DNA from: Pseudanabaena yagii GIHE-NHR1
Lineage (GTDB): Bacteria; Cyanobacteriota; Cyanobacteriia; Pseudanabaenales; Pseudanabaenaceae
Reading direction: 5' to 3'
Assembly: GCF_012863495.1 (NCBI RefSeq)
Contig: NZ_JAAVJL010000003.1
Span: forward strand, 372,001-436,000
Length of the DNA: 64,000 nucleotides
The notes under the pieces: model-generated
Seen by the model: the letters and a program-made list of their open reading frames with translations, nothing else
Databases searched by the model: none
What the model was told of the DNA's origin: nothing
Made by a program: the position numbers and the translations under genes
Shown: positions 63,553 through 64,000 of the stretch, in pieces
Numbering within the stretch: position 1 is the first letter of the stretch
Layout of the letters: every line of letters starts with the position of its first letter

Positions 63553-64000
63553 ATGACTGAACAATTTTATGAACAACCTGTCTTTATCTTGTTAGTTGAA
63601 GATAACTCTGCGGACGCTGAGCTGGCGATTCGAGCTTTACGTCGTGGCAGAATTAGTAATCAAATTCAATTGCCATAAGATGGAGCGGAAGCCCTTGATT
63701 TTATCTTTTGTCAAGGAGAATATACGCATCGTCAGATTACCGATCAACCTAAGGTGATTTTGTTGGATTTAAAACTACCTAAAGTGAGCGGCTTAGAAGT
63801 TTTAAGACAATTAAAATCTGATCCTCGTACTCAAATGATTCCCGTTGTGGTATTAACTTCTTCGGCGGAAGATAGTGATGTGATTGAAAGTTATAAGCTA
63901 GGAGTTAATAGTTATATTGTTAAGCCCGTTGACTTTGAACAATTTAATAAAGCAGTTGAACAATTAGGCTTTTATTGGTTATTAATTAACCGATCGCCAG
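63553..64000 (+). pseudogene. Rcp1-type response regulator with in-frame stop, 3' end beyond window
   Basis: Translation reads MTEQFYEQPVFILLVEDNSA, DAELAIRALRRGRISNQIQL P, then TAA at 63676-63678, then in the same frame [40 protein letters not shown] (phospho-Asp in LLDLK) and [14 protein letters not shown]. Rcp1-like proteins have an uncharged or Gln/Arg position before DGxEALDF, so a CAA to TAA change explains the stop. The 3' end runs past 64000. Alternatives are a real pseudogene, a sequencing error, or a readthrough site. The start could be the ATG at 63547. Confidence 0.7.

Noticed and set aside
1-64000. CRISPR array
   Set aside because: No array of regularly spaced 25-40 base direct repeats was seen; the repeats present are hairpins, tandem heptamers and IS ends.
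1-64000. tRNA, rRNA or other standard RNA genes
   Set aside because: No cloverleaf or rRNA-like segment was recognised in any intergenic gap by eye; a computer scan could still find one.
1-64000. The many GCGATCGC octamers as individual sites
   Set aside because: They are the HIP1 motif, abundant throughout many cyanobacterial genomes, and are used here only as evidence for the lineage.

Overview
The window looks like a chromosomal piece of a filamentous or thylakoid-poor cyanobacterium, most likely Pseudanabaena or a close relative. This rests on very frequent GCGATCGC (HIP1) octamers, a DnaX interrupted by an intein after the Walker B Asp-Glu, a potassium operon in the cyanobacterial order kdpA-B-G-C with a kinase-less KdpD, DevB/DevC-type exporter genes, a GH57/DUF3536 glycosidase, and very large hybrid histidine kinases. 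The genus is inference; no rRNA or tRNA gene was seen.

Layout. 1-3.9 kb: the 3' end of a thioredoxin-reductase-like flavoprotein, then dnaX on the minus strand. Its intein carries a LAGLIDADG homing endonuclease in a different reading frame, the most unusual item here. 3.9-6.8 kb: a toxin-antitoxin island (RelE/ParE-like, two DUF433/PIN-like pairs, and a fused remnant). Its modules are separated by five decaying copies of one C-terminal protein tail. 6.8-10.4 kb: a NACHT (STAND) NTPase gene cut in two by an IS4-family element. 10.8-17.4 kb: the kdp operon, facing a P-type cation ATPase (17.4-20.3 kb). 20.6-25.5 kb: GH57 glycosidase and transketolase. 25.8-32.7 kb: a secreted-protein gene split by a palindromic repeat, an ABC ATPase, a FecR/CHASE2-GGDEF pair and small genes.

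32.8-38.1 kb: export and regulation genes on the minus strand (MFS, MarR, ABC-2 exporter pair, MocR/GntR aminotransferase-like regulator). 38.3-48.9 kb: GST, three CadD-like transporters, a LysR regulator, a DUF202 protein, a HAD phosphatase and a membrane zinc protease. Within this stretch a small secreted-protein gene has been hit by two different insertion sequences 35 bp apart; the second is identical in its transposase to the one in the NACHT gene. 49.2-51.9 kb: devB-devC exporter genes without devA. 52.1-64 kb: a signalling cluster (dCache-HAMP hybrid kinase, REC-PAS-GGDEF-EAL protein, a 2060-residue Ser/Thr-kinase/AAA/GAF/histidine-kinase protein, and an Rcp1-type response regulator with an in-frame stop that runs off the window).

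Intergenic spaces are full of long hairpins with nearly perfect stems and small apexes of the type GC-RNA-GC, many doubling as terminators, and of short dispersed repeats. Together with the insertion sequences and TA debris this points to a plastic, repeat-rich genome.
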